NCBI GenBank assembly: GCA_009379815.1
Contig: WHSY01000038.1
Span: 663 to 43,061, forward strand
DNA from: Pseudonocardiaceae bacterium
Lineage (GTDB): Bacteria; Actinomycetota; Actinomycetes; Mycobacteriales; Pseudonocardiaceae
DNA: 42,399 nucleotides
Direction of reading: 5' to 3'
Shown: piece by piece, positions 1 to 9,840 of the stretch
How the letters are laid out: each line of letters begins with the position of its first letter
Numbering within the stretch: position 1 is the first letter of the stretch
The notes under the pieces: generated by a model
What the model saw: only the letters and a program-made list of their open reading frames with translations
What the model was told of the DNA's origin: nothing
Databases searched by the model: none
Translations under genes and position numbers: made by a program

Positions 1-149
1 AGAGTTGCTCCTCGCTCAGGCGGCGAGGGCGAACTCGCGCTGACTGGAGTCGGCGCTTATTTGTGTGCGATGACGCTTACGGTGGTCTCTCGCCTGCACC
101 GGCACGCTTCCCACTGACTCAACGTCCGGAGTCGAAACCGTTCACCCCC
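1..149 (-). ncRNA. ssrA: tmRNA (5' part, truncated by window edge)
   Basis: Transfer-messenger RNA, which frees stalled ribosomes together with SmpB by adding a degradation tag. On the minus strand the mature 5' end reads GGGGGTGAACGGTTTCGAC, the standard start of the tRNA-like domain. About 95 nt later comes a resume reading frame (54 down to 16) encoding ADSSQREFALAA followed by TGA, a typical actinobacterial tag ending in ALAA. The pseudoknots after the tag and the 3' tRNA-like half lie beyond the left edge. The 5' end at 149 is inferred from the run of G residues; RNase P cleavage would set it exactly. smpB lies 1.6 kb away on the same strand, in the order often seen in actinobacteria. 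Confidence 0.9.
16..54 (-). other. tmRNA tag-peptide reading frame
   Basis: Thirteen codons inside ssrA read A-D-S-S-Q-R-E-F-A-L-A-A-stop. The resume codon is GCC at 54-52 and the stop TGA ends at 16. The terminal ALAA is the degron recognised by ClpXP-type proteases. It is the direct evidence for the tmRNA call. Confidence 0.9.
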
Positions 150-222
150 TTGCTCTGGTCGGACACCCAGCATAACGCGTCGGTGTCGCCGGATCATCCA
201 CGGCCGCTCGCGCAGCTGTCCG

Positions 223-666
223 TCACGCTCCGGAGTCGGGCGGCGGGCCCGACCGGTCCGTGTCGGCCTGTCGACGGTGCACGCCGGGGGCCTTCCGGTG
301 CTCAGCCGGTCCCTCGGTGGGCCGGTCACGCTCGTCCTGGCGGTCGGGGCCGTCCGTACCCGGATCCGGGTCGACCCGGTCGGCACGCGACCGTCGCTCG
401 TCGGCCGCCTCACGGTCGAGAGCGGCCCGGGCATTTTCCTCGTGTGCGATGGCCTCCTCACGGCGCGCCCGTCCCGCCCGCTCCTCGGCCTCGGCCTCGC
501 GGCGTTGCGCCTGCGCCGCGTGCACCTCGGCCTCCTGGCGATGCTCCTGGGCCTCGGTCCGCCGAGCCTGGGTACGGCGGCGGCGTACGACCACGAAGAC
601 CACGGCGATCAGCGCCGCGACCACCAGCACAGCGACTATCAGGACGATGAGCACTGCCAGGTCCAT
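223..666 (-). CDS. Small single-span membrane protein with charged tail
   Basis: Unrecognised protein of 147 residues. The start is ATG at 666, preceded by GGAAGGAG on the minus strand; an upstream in-frame start would add a low-complexity extension without a ribosome site. Residues about 2-29 form one strongly hydrophobic helix (MDLAVLIVLIVAVLVV), followed by a basic stop-transfer run VVRRRRTQ. The rest is rich in Ala, Glu and Arg with heptad-like spacing, so probably a cytoplasmic coiled coil, and ends in a Pro/Asp-rich disordered tail. It lies between ssrA and the amidohydrolase on the same strand, 168 bp after the latter. No function can be assigned. Confidence 0.65.
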   Translation of the reverse strand: MDLAVLIVLIVAVLVVAALIAVVFVVVRRRRTQARRTEAQEHRQEAEVHAAQAQRREAEAEERAGRARREEAIAHEENARAALDREAADERRSRADRVDPDPGTDGPDRQDERDRPTEGPAEHRKAPGVHRRQADTDRSGPPPDSGA

Positions 667-834
667 GTCCGGGTCTCCTTCCGGCTCTGCCCCGGATGCA
701 CGTATACCCCACACGAGTGAGGCGCAAACGCAGCTCCGTCGGCGCCGGAAAGCGCCGAGCCGCTTGCCCGCGACCATCCCGAAGCCGAGGGGCAGACACC
801 GGACACTCCGTACGACAGACGCGGACACTCCCCG

Positions 835-1749
835 TCAGGGGTGCAGCAGCGCCCCCGGGGTGTCGTGGCAGACCGCTCGCAGGAAGGCGGTACCGAGCCG
901 GTCGTCGGCGGCCGCCCAGGAGGCGACCGCCCGCAGCTGGGTCGCGTAGTCGTGCGGGATGTTCGGGAAGTCGGTGCCCAGCACGATGCGGTCGGCGACC
1001 GCGGCCAGCCGCGCCGGCCAGTCGGGCGGCAGCGGGGCCAGCGACTCGACGAAGGGCACGCCGACCATCGTGGTGTCCAGATACACCCGCGGGTAGCGCG
1101 CGACCAGCTCCAGCGCCGCTACGTGGTCGGGCATCCCGGCGTGCGCGAGGACCGCGGTGAGCCGGGGGTGCGCGGCAAGGACCTCGTCGAAGACGTCGAG
1201 CCCGGTGAACCGGCCCGGCAGCGGCCCGTGCCCGCAGTGCACCACCACGGGCACCCCCGCCTCGGCGATCAGTCCCCACGCGGGGTCGAGCAGCGGGTCA
1301 CGGGGGTCGAAGCCGCCGACCTGCACGTGCACCTTGACGCAGCGCGCACCCGCGCGCAGCGCATCGGCCAGATACTCGGCGACCCCGGGCTCCGGGTAGA
1401 GCGTCGCGGTGGGCACGGCTTCGGGCACCTCGGCGGCGAAGTCGGCCACCCATCCGTTGAGCCACGACGCCATGCCCGGCTTGTGGGGGTAGACCAGCGG
1501 CGCGAACTCCCGGACACCGAGCGCGCGCAGCACGGCGAGCCGTTCGGGCTCGGGCAGCCGGTAGTACACCGGCCAATCCCTCCCGTAGTGCTCCTGCCCG
1601 GCGTCGAAGTAGGCCCAGACCTTGGCCATCACCCGCTCGGGCAGGAAGTGCACGTGCGCGTCGGTCAGCCCGTCGATCCCGAGCGCGGCCGTCCAGGCAG
1701 GGATGTCGGCGTCGTCGACCGGCGGCACCGCCAGCACGTCACGGCTCAC
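835..1749 (-). CDS. Amidohydrolase family 2 metal-dependent hydrolase
   Basis: TIM-barrel hydrolase of 304 residues. Motifs in order are the metal-binding HxH in [10 protein letters not shown] near the N-terminus, a central histidine in VVVHCGHG, a further histidine in [10 protein letters not shown], and the late aspartate in [11 protein letters not shown]. These fit the amidohydrolase-2 family, which includes ACMSD-like decarboxylases and lactone hydrolases; the substrate cannot be read from sequence. Its ATG overlaps the smpB stop by four bases (ATGA), so the two genes are translationally coupled, although a functional link with trans-translation is not obvious. The protein is cytoplasmic with no signal peptide. 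Confidence 0.85.
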   Translation of the reverse strand: MSRDVLAVPPVDDADIPAWTAALGIDGLTDAHVHFLPERVMAKVWAYFDAGQEHYGRDWPVYYRLPEPERLAVLRALGVREFAPLVYPHKPGMASWLNGWVADFAAEVPEAVPTATLYPEPGVAEYLADALRAGARCVKVHVQVGGFDPRDPLLDPAWGLIAEAGVPVVVHCGHGPLPGRFTGLDVFDEVLAAHPRLTAVLAHAGMPDHVAALELVARYPRVYLDTTMVGVPFVESLAPLPPDWPARLAAVADRIVLGTDFPNIPHDYATQLRAVASWAAADDRLGTAFLRAVCHDTPGALLHP

Positions 1750-2222
1750 GTCATGCCCTTCGCCCGCCTGCCCAGTGCGCGCTGGATCTCGCGCTCGGCG
1801 TCACGCTTGGCGAGGTCGGCGCGCTTGTCGTGCTTGCGCTTGCCCTGGGCCAGCGCGATCTCGACCTTCACCTTGCCCTCCGAGAAGTACATCGACAGCG
1901 GTACCAGGGACAACCCGCTCTCCCGGGTCTTGCCGATGAGCCGGACGATCTCGTGCCCGTGCAGCAGCAGTTTGCGGGTGCGCCGTGGCTCGTGGTTGGT
2001 CCAGCTGCCCTCGCTGTACTCGGGGATGTGCACACCCCGCAGCCACACCTCGCCTTCGTCGACGCTGGCGAACGCGTCGGCGAGCGACGCGCGTCCGGCC
2101 CGCAGCGACTTGACCTCGGTGCCGGTGAGCACGATCCCGGCTTCGTAGGTGTCCAGGATCGAGTAGTCGTGCCGTGCCCGGCGGTTGGACACGATCACCT
2201 TGCGGCCGCGCTCCTTGACCAT
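1746..2222 (-). CDS. smpB: SsrA-binding protein SmpB
   Basis: Protein of 158 residues that binds tmRNA and delivers it with EF-Tu to stalled ribosomes. The OB-fold core is intact: [20 protein letters not shown] at the N-terminus, then [17 protein letters not shown]. The conserved [15 protein letters not shown] segment and the basic C-terminal tail ([19 protein letters not shown]) that enters the mRNA channel are present. The length is normal for the family. It lies downstream of ftsX (86 bp gap) and overlaps the amidohydrolase start. Its RNA partner ssrA begins about 1.6 kb further on, so both parts of the rescue system are in this window. Confidence 0.97.
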   Translation of the reverse strand: MVKERGRKVIVSNRRARHDYSILDTYEAGIVLTGTEVKSLRAGRASLADAFASVDEGEVWLRGVHIPEYSEGSWTNHEPRRTRKLLLHGHEIVRLIGKTRESGLSLVPLSMYFSEGKVKVEIALAQGKRKHDKRADLAKRDAEREIQRALGRRAKGMT

Positions 2223-2307
2223 GTGCCTCCCTCCGGTCGCGCTCGCAGGTGGTAACCGGCGTCCGGGCGCCGTTATTCGCTCATGGGCGGCTGTTCACTC
2301 TTGGAGA

Positions 2308-3210
2308 CTAGGTCCGCACGTACAGCCGCAGCGTCACGTATCCGGTCACCGTCGCGATACCGGCGCCCACCAGCAGCAGGATCGGGGAGACGAACGCGAT
2401 GTCGGCATACCCGATCCGGGGCACGATGCCGGCCTCGAACACGCCTGCCAGCACCCGGTCGATGAACGCCACCTTGGCCGTCACCAGGCCCGCGACGGCC
2501 AGCAGGCCACCGACCACTCCCGCCACGATCGCCTCGATCAGGAACGGTAGCTGGGTGTACCAGCGCGAGGCGCCGACCAGCCGCATGATGCCGACCTCGG
2601 TGCGGCGGGTGAACGCCGAGACCTGGATCGCGTTGGAGATCAGCAGCAGCGCCGCCAGCGCCTGCACCAGCGCCACCGCGAACGTCGCGTTACGCAAGCC
2701 GGTGAGTGTCTGGAACAGCTCCTCGAGGTATGCGCCCTGGTCGGCGATCCGGTCGACCCCGGGCCGCCCGCTGAACTCCTGGGCGATCACCTCGAAGCGT
2801 TCCGGGTTGGTCAGCTGCACCCGGAACGACGCGGGAAGGGCCTCGGGACGGGCGAGCTCGCGCAGCTCGGGCTGGGCCTCGAAGATCTGCTGGAAGCGCT
2901 GGAACGCCTCCTCGCGGCTCTCGTAGACGACGGACTCCACCCCCGAGGCGGCCTCCAGCTCGGCGCGCAGGTCGGCGCAGGTGTTCCCCGTGCAGCGGGG
3001 GTCGTTCGCGCTGATGTCCTCGGTGAGGAACACCGCCACCTCGACCCGGTCGTAGTAGAGCTGCTTCATCTGATCGATCGTGGTGATCACCAGGAGACCG
3101 CCGCCGAGCAGTCCGAGCGAGATCGCCGTGGTCAGGATCATCGCCACGGTCATGGTGACGTTGCGGCGAAGGCCGGTGACGACCTCGCTGAAAACGAAAC
3201 TGGCACGCAT
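2308..3210 (-). CDS. ftsX: Cell-division ABC transporter permease FtsX
   Basis: Integral membrane partner of FtsE, 300 residues. FtsEX works at the septum and controls peptidoglycan hydrolases from the outside; in actinobacteria RipC-type NlpC/P60 hydrolases are the known targets. Topology seen: a short cytoplasmic N-terminus, TM1 at about 20-44, a large extracellular loop at about 45-170 carrying a cysteine pair (DPRCTGNTCADL), then TM2 about 175-198, TM3 about 222-246 and TM4 about 272-296. The four-helix arrangement and length match the family. The ftsE stop lies six bases before its start, so they form one operon. Confidence 0.96.
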   Translation of the reverse strand: MRASFVFSEVVTGLRRNVTMTVAMILTTAISLGLLGGGLLVITTIDQMKQLYYDRVEVAVFLTEDISANDPRCTGNTCADLRAELEAASGVESVVYESREEAFQRFQQIFEAQPELRELARPEALPASFRVQLTNPERFEVIAQEFSGRPGVDRIADQGAYLEELFQTLTGLRNATFAVALVQALAALLLISNAIQVSAFTRRTEVGIMRLVGASRWYTQLPFLIEAIVAGVVGGLLAVAGLVTAKVAFIDRVLAGVFEAGIVPRIGYADIAFVSPILLLVGAGIATVTGYVTLRLYVRT

Positions 3211-3216
3211 CGGGTA

Positions 3217-3906
<690 letters not shown>

Positions 3907-3957
3907 GGACGGCGAGTCTACTCACGCGCCCCGTGGCGACCGGACAGGCGCGGCGTG

Positions 3958-5070
3958 TCAGCTCGCCGGCGCGGCGTCCTGCTGGCGGCGCCACCGGATC
4001 GCGGTCTCGAGGAAACCGTCGATCTCGCCGTCGAGTACGGCCGTCGGATTGCCCACCTCGTGGTCGGTGCGCAGATCCTTGACCATCTGGTAGGGGTGCA
4101 GCACGTAGGACCGCATCTGGTTGCCCCAGGAGCTGCCCTCGCCCTTGAGCGCGTCCAGCTCTGCCTGCTGCTCCTGGCGCTTGCGCTCCAGCAGCCGCGA
4201 CTGCAGCACCCGCAGCGCCGCTGCCCGGTTCTGGATCTGCGACTTCTCGTTCTGGCAGGAGACGACGATGCCGGTGGGCAGGTGGGTGAGGCGCACCGCC
4301 GAGTCCGTGGTGTTCACGCTCTGCCCGCCGGGACCCGAGGAGCGGAAGACGTCCACACGGATGTCGTTCTCGGGGATCTCGACGTGATCGGCCTGCTCGG
4401 TGACCGGCAGCACCTCGACGCCGGCGAACGACGTCTGGCGGCGGCCCTGGTTGTCGAACGGCGAGATCCGCACCAGGCGGTGGGTGCCCTGCTCCACCGA
4501 CAGGGTGCCGTAGGCGAAGGGCGCCTTGACGGCGAACGTGGCCGACTTGATGCCCGCTTCCTCGGCGTAGGAGGTGTCGTAGACCTCGGTGGGGTAGCCG
4601 TGGCGCTCGGCCCAGCGCAGGTACATCCGCATCAGCATCTCGGCGAAGTCCGCGGCGTCGACACCGCCTGCCTCCGACCGGATGGTCATCAGCGCGTCAC
4701 GTTCGTCGTACTCGCCGGACAGCAGCGTGCGCACCTCGAGCGCCGAGATCTCCTCGCGCAGCCGCGCCCGCTCGACGTCGGCCTCCTGCCTGGCGTCCTC
4801 CGCCGCGTTCTCCTCGGCCAGCTCGTAGAGCACCGCCACGTCGTCGAGGCGCTGCCGCAGATCGGTGATGCGGCGCAGATCGCCCTGCCGGTAAGCCAGC
4901 CGGCTGTTGACCCGCTGGGCGTGCTCGGGGTCGTCCCACAGGTCGGGCCGCCCGGCCTCCTCCTCCAGACCGGCGACCTCGGCGCGCAGCGCTCCGAGGT
5001 CCACCACCGCCTCGATGCCCGACAGTGTGGTGACAAGGTCCTTGAGGTCGGCTGCGCCGTCGGCGTTCAC
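3958..5070 (-). CDS. prfB: Peptide chain release factor 2
   Basis: Class I release factor of 370 residues that recognises UGA and UAA. The stop-recognition tripeptide SPF is at about 203-205 and the catalytic GGQ at about 248-250, close to their places in E. coli RF2. The start is GTG at 5070, preceded by GGGGAG; the longer open frame upstream is low-complexity arginine/glycine-rich sequence and is not coding. There is no in-frame UGA near codon 25, so the programmed +1 frameshift known from E. coli prfB is absent. Nearest downstream gene is ftsE. Confidence 0.97.
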   Translation of the reverse strand: MNADGAADLKDLVTTLSGIEAVVDLGALRAEVAGLEEEAGRPDLWDDPEHAQRVNSRLAYRQGDLRRITDLRQRLDDVAVLYELAEENAAEDARQEADVERARLREEISALEVRTLLSGEYDERDALMTIRSEAGGVDAADFAEMLMRMYLRWAERHGYPTEVYDTSYAEEAGIKSATFAVKAPFAYGTLSVEQGTHRLVRISPFDNQGRRQTSFAGVEVLPVTEQADHVEIPENDIRVDVFRSSGPGGQSVNTTDSAVRLTHLPTGIVVSCQNEKSQIQNRAAALRVLQSRLLERKRQEQQAELDALKGEGSSWGNQMRSYVLHPYQMVKDLRTDHEVGNPTAVLDGEIDGFLETAIRWRRQQDAAPAS

Positions 5071-5111
5071 GACTCCCCAGCGTAGTCCGACGGCTGGAGG
5101 CGGGCGCGCCG

Positions 5112-5612
5112 TCAGTGGGCGGGGATGGCGTCGATCAGCTTGATGACGGCCCTGACGTGCGCGACGGCGAAGTCCGCGGCGGCCCGGGTGTAGGGGTCGT
5201 CGGCCTGCTTGGCCGCGGCCCTCGCCTCGGTGAGCTGACCGGTGTAGATGTCGCGCGCGGACGCGACGAGCGTCGCGCGCTGCTTGGGAGTGAGCCACCC
5301 GGCGTGGACCAGGCGCAGGATGAGCGGGCTACGCAGGCTGTCGATCCCCGGCGTGGTGTTCAGCCAGGATTTGAAGGCGCGCTTGCCCGCGGCGGTGATC
5401 ACGTACTGCTGGCTGGAGCGGGGCCCCTGCTTACCCAGCCGGAGCAGCCCGGCGTCGGCGAGCGCCGGCAGCTCACGGTAGACCTGGCTTCGGGTGACGG
5501 AGAAGAACCGCCCGAACCTCTCCCCGGCAGCCGCGACCAGCTCACCACCGGTCATCGGGCCGTCGTGCAGCAGGCCGAGCAGGGCCGCGGAGGTGGCATT
5601 GAGGTCGCTCAT
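5112..5612 (-). CDS. PadR-family transcriptional regulator
   Basis: Regulator of 166 residues. An N-terminal PadR winged helix is visible: [19 protein letters not shown], then [19 protein letters not shown] and the wing. A C-terminal alpha-helical dimerisation region follows ([18 protein letters not shown], then [18 protein letters not shown]). It diverges from the ABC transporter operon starting at 5815, and an inverted repeat at 5645-5675 in the shared gap is a plausible operator. By analogy with family members it probably represses itself and possibly the transporter. The inducer is unknown. Confidence 0.88.
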   Translation of the reverse strand: MSDLNATSAALLGLLHDGPMTGGELVAAAGERFGRFFSVTRSQVYRELPALADAGLLRLGKQGPRSSQQYVITAAGKRAFKSWLNTTPGIDSLRSPLILRLVHAGWLTPKQRATLVASARDIYTGQLTEARAAAKQADDPYTRAAADFAVAHVRAVIKLIDAIPAH

Positions 5613-5644
5613 CCCCCCACCGTGCCACGGTGCTCAGACCCTGT

Positions 5645-5675
5645 CCACAGTGGTCGAGCGCTCCGTCCACTGTGG
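5645..5675. promoter_or_regulatory. Inverted repeat, candidate PadR operator
   Basis: CCACAGTGG at 5645-5653 and its exact reverse complement CCACTGTGG at 5667-5675 are separated by 13 bp. The repeat lies 33 bp upstream of the PadR start and 140 bp upstream of the transporter start. Each arm is itself nearly palindromic. Position and symmetry suggest an autoregulatory site; binding is inferred. Confidence 0.45.
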
Positions 5676-5814
5676 CAGACGGTGACGAGGGCGGACGGGG
5701 CACTTCCCCCGGCAGCGACCGATCGTGCAGGGTGTCCGTCGCGACGAGTACCACGACGGACACGCAGCGTTCGAGGAGTGCGCTGACCGGCTGCCGCCAC
5801 CGAAGGGACGGGAT

Positions 5815-6789
5815 GTGACGGGATTCCTGCTCCGCAGGCTCATCAACTACGTTGCACTGTGCCTCATCGCCACGTTCTTCGCCTACTCTGCGGCCGCACT
5901 GACGTTCAACCCGCTGGCGCGCTACCAGATGCGCAACCCCCCACCGCCCCCGGAGGTCATCGAGAACCTGCGCCAGGAGCTTCGGCTCGACGAGCCCATC
6001 CCGCTGCGGTTCCTGCACTGGGGCGCCGGCGTCCTGCAGGGTGACTTCGGCGAGACGATCACCGGCCAGCCGATCACCATGGAGCTGTGGAGCCGGGTCG
6101 GCGTGAGCCTGCGGCTGCTGCTCATCGGCACGACGCTCGGGATCGTGCTCGGTGTCGCCCTCGGCGCGCTGGGCGCGATCCGGCAGTACCGGCCCAGCGA
6201 CTACGCGGGCACGCTGTTCTCATTCGTCGTGCTGTCCACACCGGTGTTCCTGCTGGGCATCCTGCTGCAGTTCGCGGCGATCAAGTTCAACGACGCCGCG
6301 GGCACCACCGTGCTGTACTTCACCGGCGAGACCACCGCAGGTTTCCAGGGCGGCTTCGGCGCCGCGCTGCTCGACCGGCTCCAGCACCTCATCCTGCCCA
6401 CGATCGCCATCGCGTTCACCCAGATCGCGCTCTACAGCCGCTACCAGCGCAGCGCCATGCTCGACGTGCTGGGCAGCGACTTCCTGCGCACCGCACAGGC
6501 CAAGGGCCTCACCCGTACCCGGGCGCTGTTCAAGCACGGCCTGCGCACCGCGCTGATCCCGATGGCCACGTTGTTCGCGTTCGGCTTCGGGCTGCTCATC
6601 ACCGGCTCGGTGTTCGTCGAGGAGGTCTTCGCCTGGTACGGGATGGGCGAATGGTTCGTGCGCGGAGTCCAGGTCGAGGACGTCAACATCGTGGCGACCG
6701 TGACGCTGTTCGTCGCCGTGCTGATCCTGTTCTCGGGCTGGCTGTCGGACGTGCTCTACGCCGCACTCGATCCCCGGATCCGGCTGTGA
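5815..6789 (+). CDS. Dipeptide/oligopeptide ABC transporter permease (DppB-like)
   Basis: Inner-membrane permease of 324 residues. The start chosen is GTG at 5815 after AAGGGACGGGAT, because the protein then opens with the family-typical [18 protein letters not shown] first helix. Six hydrophobic segments are seen. The cytoplasmic EAA-type loop that contacts the ATPase reads [20 protein letters not shown], followed by [12 protein letters not shown]. It forms the first gene of a five-gene plus-strand run. The next permease overlaps it by four bases (GTGA). Substrate is probably a peptide or nickel-type ligand judging by family; sequence alone does not decide. Confidence 0.92.
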   Translation: MTGFLLRRLINYVALCLIATFFAYSAAALTFNPLARYQMRNPPPPPEVIENLRQELRLDEPIPLRFLHWGAGVLQGDFGETITGQPITMELWSRVGVSLRLLLIGTTLGIVLGVALGALGAIRQYRPSDYAGTLFSFVVLSTPVFLLGILLQFAAIKFNDAAGTTVLYFTGETTAGFQGGFGAALLDRLQHLILPTIAIAFTQIALYSRYQRSAMLDVLGSDFLRTAQAKGLTRTRALFKHGLRTALIPMATLFAFGFGLLITGSVFVEEVFAWYGMGEWFVRGVQVEDVNIVATVTLFVAVLILFSGWLSDVLYAALDPRIRL

Positions 6790-7742
6790 GCGGAGGTGTG
6801 AGCGCCCGGTCGGCCGCCGTGCCGGGTTCACCGGTCGACCCCGCCGCCGGCGCGACAGCCACCCCGTCGCGCGGCCGGCTGGTGCTGCGGCGCTTCCTGC
6901 GCAACAAGCTGGCAGTCGCCGGGCTCACCGTCTTCGTGGGGCTGTTCGTGCTGGCCTACGTCGGGCCGCTGCTGTCGCCGTGGAGCTACACCGACCAGGA
7001 CGTCACCGCGTACCTGCAGCCACCCTCGGCCGACCACTGGTTCGGCACCACGCAGATCGGCGAGGACGTCTTCGTGCGCACCATGCGGGGGTTGCAGAAA
7101 TCACTGGTCATCGGGCTGCTCGTCGGGGTGATCTCGACCACGGTCGCGACCGTGGTGGGCACCGTCGCCGCCTACTTCGGGGGCTGGGTCGACCGCGCCC
7201 TGATGTGGGTGGTCGACCTGATGCTGGTGCTGCCCGCGCTGCTGGTGATCGCCATCCTCAGCCCGTCGTTCACCAACTGGCTGATCATGATCCCGCTGCT
7301 CGCGGCGTTCTTCTGGCTCATCGCGGCCCGGATCGTGCGCGGGATGACACTCTCGCTGCGCGAGCGGGAGTACGTCCAGGCCGCCCGGTTCTCCGGTGTG
7401 CCGCCGTACAAGATCATCTTCAGGCACATCGTGCCCAACATGGCCTCCATCCTGATCATCGACGTCACCGTCAACATCGGCCAGGCGGTGCTGGCCGAGA
7501 CGGGGCTGTCGTTTCTCGGGTTCGGCGTGCAGCCGCCGGACGTCTCGCTGGGAACGCTGATCGCGGACGGCACCAGCTCCGCGTTGACCTTCCCGTGGCT
7601 GTTCATGTTCGCCGGGCTGTTCCTGGTGATCGCCGTGCTGTCGGTGAACCTGGTCGGCGACGGGCTGCGGGACGCGTTCGACCCGCAGTCGACGTCCCCG
7701 CGGGCCCGGCGGCGCTGGAGGCGAGGGGGGCGGCCGCGATGA
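6786..7742 (+). CDS. Dipeptide/oligopeptide ABC transporter permease (DppC-like)
   Basis: Second permease, 318 residues. The start is GTG at 6786, which overlaps the preceding stop; a GTG at 6798 sits too close to GGAGG to be preferred. A proline/alanine-rich cytoplasmic N-terminus leads to the DppC-typical [19 protein letters not shown] helix. The periplasmic segment [20 protein letters not shown] is a family hallmark. The EAA loop reads [20 protein letters not shown]. It pairs with the DppB-like protein to form the channel. The fused ATPase gene begins within its stop codon (ATGA). Confidence 0.93.
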   Translation: MSGGVSARSAAVPGSPVDPAAGATATPSRGRLVLRRFLRNKLAVAGLTVFVGLFVLAYVGPLLSPWSYTDQDVTAYLQPPSADHWFGTTQIGEDVFVRTMRGLQKSLVIGLLVGVISTTVATVVGTVAAYFGGWVDRALMWVVDLMLVLPALLVIAILSPSFTNWLIMIPLLAAFFWLIAARIVRGMTLSLREREYVQAARFSGVPPYKIIFRHIVPNMASILIIDVTVNIGQAVLAETGLSFLGFGVQPPDVSLGTLIADGTSSALTFPWLFMFAGLFLVIAVLSVNLVGDGLRDAFDPQSTSPRARRRWRRGGRPR

Positions 7743-9730
7743 GGCGGACCGAGGACGTGCTGGCGCCCGCCGGCTCCACCGGTGATCGCGGTCCGGTGCT
7801 CGAGGTCGACGGCCTCGAGGTGTCGTTTCCCAGCGAGCAGGGGCGCGTGCAGGCGGTGCGGGACCTGTCCTACGAGGTCCGGGCCGGCGAGGTGCTCGGC
7901 ATCGTCGGCGAGTCCGGTTCCGGCAAGTCGGTCTCCTCGCTGGCCGTGATGGGGCTGCTGCCGGAGCAGGCCAAGATCACCGGATCGATCCGCTTCCGCG
8001 GCACCGAACTGCTGGGCAAGCCCGACACCGAGCTCTCCCGCATCCGCGGCCGGCGGATCGCGATGATCTTCCAGGACCCGCTGTCCGCACTCACCCCCGT
8101 CTACACCGTCGGGCACCAGGTCGCGGAGGCACTGCTGGTCCACGGCGGGGGGCGCGTCTCCAAGCGGGCCGCAGACCGGCGGGCGGTCGAGCTGCTCGAC
8201 CTGGTGGGCATCCCGAACGCTGCGGCGCGGGCTCGCAGCTACCCGCACGAGTTCTCCGGCGGTATGCGCCAGCGTGCGGTGATCGCGATCGCGATCGCCA
8301 ACGACCCCGACCTCATCATCGCCGACGAGCCGAGCACCGCGCTGGACGTCACGGTGCAGGCTCAGGTCATGGAGGTGCTGGCCAAGGCCAAGGAGGTCAC
8401 CGGCGCCGCCATCGTCATGATCACCCACGATCTCGGGGTGGTCGCAGGCATCGCCGACCGGGTGATGGTGACCTACGCCGGGCGGGCGGTGGAGACCGGC
8501 GATGTCGACGAGCTCTACACCCGCCCGCGGATGCCCTACACCATCGGGCTGCTCGGCTCGGTGCCCCGCGTGGACACCGGCCAGCGGCAGCCACTGGTGC
8601 CGATCGAGGGACAGCCGCCGTCGATGGTGGACCTGCCGCCGGGGTGTCCCTTCGCACCGCGCTGCCCGATGGAGATCGACGCCTGCCACGACGCGGAACC
8701 GGCGCTGGCCCGGGTCGACGGCGCCGGGGTCGACGGCGCCGGGGTCGACGGCGCCACGGGGCATGCCGCCGCGTGCATCCGCAGCAGCGAGATCGTGGCG
8801 GCCGGGACCAGCGCCGCGGAGCTGTTCGGTGCATCCTCCGCCCACCACACCGCCGACCCCGACAGCCGGGACCGTCGGCCGGAGATGCTGCGGGCAGACG
8901 GCCTGGTCAAGCGCTACCCGGTGACCAAGGGCGCCGTGATCCGCCGCCGGGTCGGCACGGTGCACGCCGTGGACGGGATCTCCTTCGACATCCGGTCGGG
9001 CGAGACCCTCGGGCTGGTCGGCGAGTCCGGCTGCGGCAAGACCACCACGCTCATGCAGATCCTCGAGCTCGGCGCGCCGATGGGCGGCCGCGTCGAGGTG
9101 CTCGGCCGCGACATCGCGGGGCTGAGCCGCGGTGAACGCAAGGCGCTTCGCCGTGATCTGCAGGTCGTCTTCCAGGACCCGATGGCCTCGCTCGATCCCC
9201 GGCTCCCGGTCTCGGCCACCATCGCCGAGCCCATGGCGGCGCACGGCTGCAGCGCCGAGCACATCCGCCGCCGCACCGCCGAGCTGCTCGACCTCGTCGG
9301 GCTGCGGCCGGAGCACGCCAGCCGCTATCCCGCGCAGTTCTCCGGCGGGCAGCGCCAGCGTATCGGCATCGCCCGGGCACTGGCGCTCGAACCCCAGCTG
9401 CTGGTGCTCGACGAACCGGTCGACGACGTGTTCAGCGGCCCGCAGCATCCCTACACCCAGGCACTGCTCTCGGCGGTGCCGGTTCCCGACCCTGCGGTCG
9501 AGCGCACCAGGGAGCGGATCATCCTGTCCGGGGACATGCCGAGCCCGGCGGACCCGCCGTCAGGCTGCCGGTTCCGAACCCGCTGCCAGCTCTTCACCTC
9601 ACTGCCCGCCGACCGCCGGCAGCGCTGCATCGACGAGGAGCCGCCGCGGGAGGCCGCCCGCGTCGACGGCACGCCGCGGGCAGACCACGAGGTGGCCTGC
9701 CACTACGCGCGGGTGCATCAGGTCCTCTGA
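7739..9730 (+). CDS. Fused double ABC ATPase (DppD-DppF), second domain internally deleted
   Basis: Protein of 663 residues with two ATPase domains. Domain 1 is complete: Walker A GESGSGKS at 57-64, signature FSGGMRQR, Walker [13 protein letters not shown], switch His in MITHDLG, and an oligopeptide-ATPase C-terminal cysteine motif. Domain 2 (from about residue 383) has Walker A GESGCGKT, signature FSGGQRQR and Walker B LLVLDEP, but then jumps directly to [17 protein letters not shown]. Between DEP and the PY of the C-terminal motif it has 10 residues where domain 1 has 67, so the D-loop, the following helix and strand and the H-loop histidine are gone, in frame. The gene overlaps the permease by ATGA. 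A 15-bp triplicate repeat lies in the linker. Confidence 0.92.
   Translation: MRRTEDVLAPAGSTGDRGPVLEVDGLEVSFPSEQGRVQAVRDLSYEVRAGEVLGIVGESGSGKSVSSLAVMGLLPEQAKITGSIRFRGTELLGKPDTELSRIRGRRIAMIFQDPLSALTPVYTVGHQVAEALLVHGGGRVSKRAADRRAVELLDLVGIPNAAARARSYPHEFSGGMRQRAVIAIAIANDPDLIIADEPSTALDVTVQAQVMEVLAKAKEVTGAAIVMITHDLGVVAGIADRVMVTYAGRAVETGDVDELYTRPRMPYTIGLLGSVPRVDTGQRQPLVPIEGQPPSMVDLPPGCPFAPRCPMEIDACHDAEPALARVDGAGVDGAGVDGATGHAAACIRSSEIVAAGTSAAELFGASSAHHTADPDSRDRRPEMLRADGLVKRYPVTKGAVIRRRVGTVHAVDGISFDIRSGETLGLVGESGCGKTTTLMQILELGAPMGGRVEVLGRDIAGLSRGERKALRRDLQVVFQDPMASLDPRLPVSATIAEPMAAHGCSAEHIRRRTAELLDLVGLRPEHASRYPAQFSGGQRQRIGIARALALEPQLLVLDEPVDDVFSGPQHPYTQALLSAVPVPDPAVERTRERIILSGDMPSPADPPSGCRFRTRCQLFTSLPADRRQRCIDEEPPREAARVDGTPRADHEVACHYARVHQVL
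8714..8758 (+). repeat. 15-bp tandem repeat, three copies, in ABC ATPase linker
   Basis: The unit GTCGACGGCGCCGGG occurs three times in tandem (last copy ends CACG), encoding [15 protein letters not shown] in the linker between the two ATPase domains. The unit length is a multiple of three, so copy number can change without breaking the frame. Confidence 0.85.
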
Positions 9731-9840
9731 AGGGCGACAACCGTTACACCTCCGTTACTCCACACACTCGACGTGCCACCTACGGTGACCGGCATTGCCC
9801 GCCTACCGGTGGGCAAGGGAACGACGGAGGAGGCGCGGTG

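Noticed and set aside
4950-5070. Programmed frameshift in prfB
   Set aside because: The gene reads in one frame from its GTG; no in-frame UGA or CUUUGA slip site near the usual place.
7172-9448. 758-residue open frame on the minus strand
   Set aside because: Antisense to the fused ABC ATPase and the permease; low-complexity His/Asp/Arg composition, no family motifs. It is a GC-bias shadow.
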